This document shows positions 59,606 to 64,000 of a stretch of DNA of 64,000 nt, in pieces. Source of the stretch: Yersinia proxima. GTDB taxonomy: Bacteria > Pseudomonadota > Gammaproteobacteria > Enterobacterales > Enterobacteriaceae. Each line of letters starts with the position of its first letter. Position 1 is the stretch's first letter. Under the pieces are notes generated by a model. The model searched no databases and was not told the origin of the DNA. It saw nothing but the letters and a program-made list of their open reading frames with translations. Position numbers and translations under genes: made by a program. The stretch is taken from positions 62,001 through 126,000 of the forward strand of contig NZ_CABHYG010000002.1 of the NCBI RefSeq assembly GCF_902170785.1, given 5' to 3'.

Positions 59606-60136
59606 ATGAATAAGATCACTTTGGCTATGGCGTTATTCGCAGCATCTACAACCGTAGCAATGGCAGCAAGCAATAATACTATTACCTTCCAAGGGGAAGT
59701 CACCGCTCAGACTTGTTCTGTTACTGTCAACGGCCTTGACGCAAACCCAATGGTATTATTGCCAACTGTATCAAGTGGCGATTTAAATGCTTCCGGTAAA
59801 ACCGCAGGCAAAACAACCTTTACTCTGGGTGTATCAGGCTGCGCAACCGGTGCTGATGATATTGATATTAAAACTGTTTTCGTCGGAAACCAGGTAACAA
59901 CTACTGGTAACTTAAAAAATACCGGCACCGCAGCAAATGTTGAACTGCAATTACTGAAAGATGCAACCACAACAACAGGTATCGACCTGAATAGTGGTGT
60001 GGCACAGGATGGCATCGTTTTGAAAGCTGGCGATACATCAGCAGAGCATGATTTTGCTGTTCAGTATTTCGCAACTGGTCAAGCTGGCCCAGGTTCTGTG
60101 ATCGCCTCTGTACAATATGCAGTTTCTTACCTGTAA
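59606..60136 (+). CDS. Major fimbrial subunit (type 1 pilin family)
   Basis: Exported pilin, 176 aa, that should form the fimbrial rod. Signal peptide MNKITLAMALFAASTTVAMA is followed by the mature start ASNNTITFQGEVTAQTCSVTV. Two cysteines (Cys37 and Cys79) form the usual pilin disulfide. The donor-strand segment is the alternating hydrophobic N-terminus NTITFQGEV, and the C-terminal beta-strand ends SVIASVQYAVSYL, with the penultimate tyrosine recognised by chaperones. Low complexity in Thr/Ala/Gly is typical of surface-variable pilins. A short ERIC-derived hairpin follows and may separate its expression from that of the chaperone. I do not assign a named fimbria. Confidence 0.92.
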   Translation: MNKITLAMALFAASTTVAMAASNNTITFQGEVTAQTCSVTVNGLDANPMVLLPTVSSGDLNASGKTAGKTTFTLGVSGCATGADDIDIKTVFVGNQVTTTGNLKNTGTAANVELQLLKDATTTTGIDLNSGVAQDGIVLKAGDTSAEHDFAVQYFATGQAGPGSVIASVQYAVSYL

Positions 60137-60158
60137 TATCAGTATCGTAGAATAGAGT

Positions 60159-60229
60159 ATACTCAAAGTAATTGAAGTTGTAGGTAGGTGGTGAATACAT
60201 TGCCCCCTACAGCTTCAAGTTCGATATAT
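60159..60229. repeat. Shortened ERIC element between pilin and chaperone genes
   Basis: About 70 bases retaining both ERIC ends (CTCAAAGTAATTGAAGTTG and CCTACAGCTTCAAGTTCG) but missing the centre. TTGAAGTTGTAG (60172-60183) pairs with CTACAGCTTCAA (60207-60218), giving a 12-bp stem. Situated in the fimbrial operon just after the major subunit gene. Confidence 0.8.
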
Positions 60230-60269
60230 ATAACTATTCTGCCAGTCCCCTTAAGAGGATATACCCATC

Positions 60270-60998
60270 ATGCTTAATATAAATAGCTACCGTTTCCTGC
60301 TTGTTACTTTATTAATTCTTATGGGTATATCTTTTGCCAATGCCAGCGTAGTAATGAGCGGCAGCCGCATTATATATTCGGCAGGTGAAAAAGAGCATAG
60401 TGTCCAATTAACAAATAAAGATAATTTTCCTAATGCGGTTCAGGTTTGGTTAGACAGCGGTGATGCTCAGTCAACACCGGAAACAGGTAAAGCACCCTTT
60501 ATTGTCACCCCACCGTTCTTCCGTATTGAAGCGAATGCGGGCCAAACATTACGTCTGAAATATACAGGTAGTGGTTTGCCAACGGATAGAGAATCTGTGT
60601 TCTACCTTAATTTTTTGCAGGTTCCCCCCGTTAATAAAGCAGAAAAGAACAATAAAATGCTAGTGTTGATGCGTAATCGTATTAAAGTCTTTTATCGGCC
60701 TGAAAGTATTTCTGGCCGTGTTGATCAGGTATCCAGCGCTCTAACATTTAATGTTCGTCAGCAAGGTAAAGATGTTGTTGTGACTGGCAAAAACCCAACA
60801 GGGTTCTATGCCACCATTGCCAGTGGTGAAGTCGTTGGGGGAGGGAAAAAACTCAAAATGAAATCTGAGATGATCCCACCAATGTCTCAAGCTCAGTGGG
60901 TTATCCCAAATTCATCTGTACCTTCAAATGCTATTGTTAATTTCCTGTTAGTTAATGATTTCGGCGGGCAAGATACCGGTAGCTATAAAATTCAGTAG
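60270..60998 (+). CDS. Periplasmic fimbrial chaperone
   Basis: PapD-like chaperone, 242 aa, that folds and caps fimbrial subunits by donor-strand complementation in the periplasm. A signal peptide (to about ANA, residue 25) precedes two immunoglobulin-like domains. The N-terminal domain has SRIIYSAGEKEHSVQLTNKDNFPNAVQVWLD with the conserved arginine and the subunit-anchoring lysine region MLVLMRNRIKVFYRP; FRIEANAGQTLRLKYTGSGLPTDRESVFYLNFLQVPP carries the G1-strand region with a short F1-G1 loop (FGS type). SD AGAGGAT precedes the ATG. It lies upstream of the usher with 24 bases between. Confidence 0.93.
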   Translation: MLNINSYRFLLVTLLILMGISFANASVVMSGSRIIYSAGEKEHSVQLTNKDNFPNAVQVWLDSGDAQSTPETGKAPFIVTPPFFRIEANAGQTLRLKYTGSGLPTDRESVFYLNFLQVPPVNKAEKNNKMLVLMRNRIKVFYRPESISGRVDQVSSALTFNVRQQGKDVVVTGKNPTGFYATIASGEVVGGGKKLKMKSEMIPPMSQAQWVIPNSSVPSNAIVNFLLVNDFGGQDTGSYKIQ

Positions 60999-61022
60999 TG
61001 GCTTTCCGGCGAAGGAATATTT

Positions 61023-63695
61023 ATGGGGCTCTCACAAGTGGTTCTGAAAAAGAAGTTCTCTGGCCGTAAGAAAGCATTAACACTGTGTATGACTTTAGTT
61101 TTACATGTCGATGCTGTATTGGCTCAGGAAGAACCGCAAAATCTTGAATTTGATGAGTCCCTCTTTTTAGGAACAAAATTTGCTTCAGGCCTGAATCAAC
61201 TGAATAAAGAGGATTCTGTTACGCCCGGAAATTTTGACGCTGTAGATGTTCTGATTAATAACAAACAATTCAAGCGCATGACAGTTAAGTTTATCAAAGA
61301 TGCTGACTCATCAGAGGTTTATCCCTGCCTGAGTGATGAGTTCTTAACTGCTGCAGGTATTGAGTTAGCCAACAATAATAACACCGCGCCAACAGAACCA
61401 AATACTACACAGCCCGAATCAGCCCCCTCAGATTCAGCTGATAATACTGTCTCACCAACGGAGCAATGTATACCGTTGGCGGAGCGGGTAAAAGGCGCGT
61501 CTTTTCATTTTGATCAGGCCAAACTGCGCCTGGAGCTTTCTATTCCCCAGGCATTATTACAAAAACGCCCTCGGGGTTATATTGAGCGCAGCGAATGGGA
61601 GGAAGGCGAAAACCTCGCATTCGTTAACTACAGTGCAAACTTTTATCGTAGTGATACACAAGCCCAGCAAAACAGTACTTCTGATTACGGCTTTGTTGGC
61701 CTAAAGAGCGGTCTCAACTTAGGGTTATGGCAATTACGCCAGCAATCAAACCTGAGTTATTCTAGCAACAATAATAACAGCGATACCCAATGGAATAATA
61801 TCCGCACTTATGTGCAGCGCCCTATTTCACAATTAGACAGCGAATTAACGTTGGGTGAAACTTTCACCGACAGTACATTATTCGGCACCATGTCATTCCG
61901 TGGTGTGAAAATGGCGACAGACCAACGTATGTGGCCAGAGTCAATGCGTGGTTTTGCACCCGAAGTGCGTGGTGTTGCCACCAGCAACGCGCGGGTTATT
62001 ATTAGCCAGAACGGACGGGAAATTTATGAAACTAACGTCGCCCCCGGCCCGTTTGTTATTAATGACTTGTACAGCACCACCAGCCAGGGCGATCTTAATG
62101 TTGAAGTTATAGAGGCCAATGGCAGCCGTTCAACATTTACGGTTCCATTCAGTGCCGTACCGGATTCAATGCGCCCAGGTGTGAGCCGTTATAATGCCGT
62201 CGTTGGGGAATCTCGTGATTTCACCAATATTGACAGCTATTTCACTGATTTTACTTATGAGCGTGGTCTCACTAATCAGTTAACTGCCAACAGTGGTATT
62301 CGTTTAGCACAAGACTATACGGCATTACTTGTTGGAGGGGTTTTAGGTACGCCGGTCGGTGCATTTGGTCTTAATACCACCTATTCCCATGCAAAAGTTG
62401 AAGATAATCAAACTCAAGATGGTTGGCGGATGCAGGCCACCTATAGCCAGACATTTAATGAAACGGGCACTTCATTCTCACTGGCTGGATATCGCTATTC
62501 AACCAAAGGGTATCGTGATTTAAATGATGTATTTGGTGTGCGTTCAGTGGAAAAGAATGGCGGAACCTGGGATTCATCAACCTATAAACAGCGTAGTCAA
62601 TTTACCACTACAATAAACCAAACTCTGGGTGGCTATGGGCAACTTTCAGCCTCAGCATCGACCTCTGATTATTATAACGATACGCAAAGAGATACACAGT
62701 TACAGCTAAACTATTCAAATAGTTATAAAGATATCAGTTACAACGTGGCAATCAGTCGTCAGCGCACTGTTTATAACTCCACCCAGTTTGGCTGGGAGGG
62801 AGATGATACTGATGAAACAATGACAACAACGCGCTACGGTAATACCGAAAATATCGCGTCATTAACGGTATCTATTCCACTGAATATTGGCGGCGGGAAT
62901 CAATATCTATCCATGTCGGCCAACCGGAATCCAAAAAGCGGTAACAACTATCAAACATCATTATCTGGCACCGCCGGTGAACGTAATACTTTAAATTATT
63001 CAGTCAATGCGGGTTATGACGATAGTAATGTCAGCGGTAGTTCAAATAGCTGGGGCGCGAATGTGCAGAAACAATTCCCTAACGCCACCGTCAATGGCAG
63101 CTATTCCCGTGGCAATAACTATACCCAATATGGGGCTGGTGCTCGCGGAGCCGCTGTAATACACAGTAAAGGTGTCACACTGGGGCCTTATTTAGGCGAC
63201 ACTTTCGGTTTAATTGAGGCCGAAGGCGCTCAGGGTGCAACAGTACGAAATGCACAGGGAGCCAGGATTGATAATAACGGCTTTGCGCTGGTGCCTTCAT
63301 TAACACCTTATAATTACAATACCGTCGGTTTAGACACCAAAGGTATTAATCGCAATACCGAGTTGAAAGAGAATCAGGGTCGCATTGTTCCTTATGCTGG
63401 GGCCGCAGTGAGAGTAAAATTCGAAACATTGACTGGCTATGCGGTATTAATTCAGACTCAAACATCCGATGGTGAGGGATTGCCTCTGGGTGCGGATGTT
63501 TATAACAGTAAAGATGAAATTGTCGGAATGGTAGGTCAGGGCAATCAAATCTATGCACGAGTAAAAGATAAAAAAGATTCGCTTTATGTTCGCTGGGGTG
63601 AAAATAGCGACGAGCAATGTAAATTACCTTATGATTTTGCTAGCCAGGATACTGAGCAAGATATTATCAATTTAACAGGCAGTTGCCGCCGTTAA
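61023..63695 (+). CDS. Outer-membrane fimbrial usher
   Basis: 890-aa outer-membrane usher that receives chaperone–subunit complexes and exports the growing fimbria. A signal peptide (to about VLAQE, residue 36) is followed by the N-terminal chaperone-binding domain (LEFDESLFLGTKFASGLNQLNKED), the 24-strand barrel with the plug (EIYETNVAPGPFVINDLYSTTSQGDLNVEVIEANGS), and C-terminal domains ending DIINLTGSCRR. Compared with familiar ushers, there is a low-complexity Asn/Thr/Pro/Ser insert at about residues 119-145, between the cysteines in YPCLSD and TEQCIPL. SD GAAGGAA precedes the ATG. Third gene of the operon. Confidence 0.94.
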   Translation: MGLSQVVLKKKFSGRKKALTLCMTLVLHVDAVLAQEEPQNLEFDESLFLGTKFASGLNQLNKEDSVTPGNFDAVDVLINNKQFKRMTVKFIKDADSSEVYPCLSDEFLTAAGIELANNNNTAPTEPNTTQPESAPSDSADNTVSPTEQCIPLAERVKGASFHFDQAKLRLELSIPQALLQKRPRGYIERSEWEEGENLAFVNYSANFYRSDTQAQQNSTSDYGFVGLKSGLNLGLWQLRQQSNLSYSSNNNNSDTQWNNIRTYVQRPISQLDSELTLGETFTDSTLFGTMSFRGVKMATDQRMWPESMRGFAPEVRGVATSNARVIISQNGREIYETNVAPGPFVINDLYSTTSQGDLNVEVIEANGSRSTFTVPFSAVPDSMRPGVSRYNAVVGESRDFTNIDSYFTDFTYERGLTNQLTANSGIRLAQDYTALLVGGVLGTPVGAFGLNTTYSHAKVEDNQTQDGWRMQATYSQTFNETGTSFSLAGYRYSTKGYRDLNDVFGVRSVEKNGGTWDSSTYKQRSQFTTTINQTLGGYGQLSASASTSDYYNDTQRDTQLQLNYSNSYKDISYNVAISRQRTVYNSTQFGWEGDDTDETMTTTRYGNTENIASLTVSIPLNIGGGNQYLSMSANRNPKSGNNYQTSLSGTAGERNTLNYSVNAGYDDSNVSGSSNSWGANVQKQFPNATVNGSYSRGNNYTQYGAGARGAAVIHSKGVTLGPYLGDTFGLIEAEGAQGATVRNAQGARIDNNGFALVPSLTPYNYNTVGLDTKGINRNTELKENQGRIVPYAGAAVRVKFETLTGYAVLIQTQTSDGEGLPLGADVYNSKDEIVGMVGQGNQIYARVKDKKDSLYVRWGENSDEQCKLPYDFASQDTEQDIINLTGSCRR

Positions 63696-63700
63696 CCATT

Positions 63701-64000
63701 ATGAGAAAAATAATGTTAAGACCAACAGAGCAGTTAATATCTTGTGAAGTCTCACGGCCAACAATGCCTGTTCATTCCCGTCGCTCATATATTGTGGCGG
63801 GAACGATGCTATTGCTCGGGTTATTTAGTACCTCAGCATGGTCAGCTTGTACCCGAATTACCGCGCAAAGTCAGCTAAGTGCAGGTGATGGTACGGCCAG
63901 TGCATGGTCTGGCTCTCTGGATAACAATAATGGATCACTCGGTTTACCAGGTGTTATTGACCTCAGCACCGCAGCTAACTTCCAACCTGACGGAACATTA
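63701..64000 (+). CDS. Probable fimbrial tip adhesin, 3' end outside window
   Basis: The first 100 codons of a gene that starts six bases after the usher stop. The product opens MRKIMLRPTEQLISCEV, with a late hydrophobic stretch SYIVAGTMLLLGLFSTSAWSA that can serve as signal peptide, and mature protein beginning CTRITAQSQLSAGDGTASAWSG. A location after the usher, a cysteine at the mature start and a Gly/Ser/Asn-rich sequence suit a two-domain tip adhesin or minor subunit. No SD is obvious, suggesting translational coupling to the usher. The receptor cannot be guessed from this fragment. Confidence 0.75.
   Translation, partial: MRKIMLRPTEQLISCEVSRPTMPVHSRRSYIVAGTMLLLGLFSTSAWSACTRITAQSQLSAGDGTASAWSGSLDNNNGSLGLPGVIDLSTAANFQPDGTL

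Overview
The window is a stretch of enterobacterial chromosome that fits Yersinia best, probably the Y. enterocolitica group. The protein sequences closely resemble E. coli K-12 homologues, and gene order in long blocks matches the E. coli rho–wec–hem–cyaA–dapF–uvrD–corA–recQ–pldB region. Typical Yersinia traits are the many ERIC-type intergenic repeats (at least eleven full or partial copies), an exo-polygalacturonase gene between gppA and rep, and a fimbrial chaperone–usher operon after ppiC. No phage, plasmid, insertion sequence or CRISPR array was seen.

Layout. 1–5.9 kb: glycerol-3-phosphate genes, glpA-glpB leftward and glpT-glpQ rightward from a shared control region with CRP-like and GlpR-like sites. 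6–15 kb: pldB-yigL, rhtB, rhtC, recQ, pldA, yigI, rarD, corA. 15.5–18.6 kb: an accessory cassette absent from the E. coli locus. It holds a two-gene operon matching the two halves of plant Tm-1-like proteins (a UPF0261 protein and a TIM-barrel protein) and a divergent TetR regulator, with two copies of a 16-bp palindrome between them. 18.7–24.6 kb: lptM-dapF-yigA-xerC-yigB-uvrD leftward, uvrD also having its own LexA box. 24.7–32.1 kb: cyaY, cyaA and the hemCDXY operon (haem synthesis). 32.1–34 kb: repeats, the small RNA glmZ with a sigma-54 promoter, and the tRNA operon Arg-His-Leu-Pro.

34–49 kb: yifK (amino acid permease) and the complete enterobacterial common antigen operon wecA-wzzE-wecB-wecC-rffG-rffH-wecD-wecE-wzxE-wecF-wzyE-wecG. 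It encodes precursor synthesis (UDP-ManNAcA, dTDP-Fuc4NAc), lipid I to III assembly, flipping, polymerisation and chain-length control. 49–59 kb: rho, trxA, rhlB, gppA, pehX (exo-polygalacturonase with a KdgR box and a CRP-like site), rep, ppiC. 59–64 kb: a chaperone–usher fimbrial operon (major subunit, chaperone, usher, start of a probable tip adhesin) that runs off the right edge.

Most of the window is well-known core genome. I do not see a clearly new defence or mobile system. The least understood content is the Tm-1-like operon with its palindromic operators, a possible unassigned structured RNA between hemY and glmZ, a palindromic repeat family of about 85 bp downstream of yigL and hemY, and a 48-bp nested palindrome upstream of wecA. 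All database-level statements come from memory of the families; no search was run.
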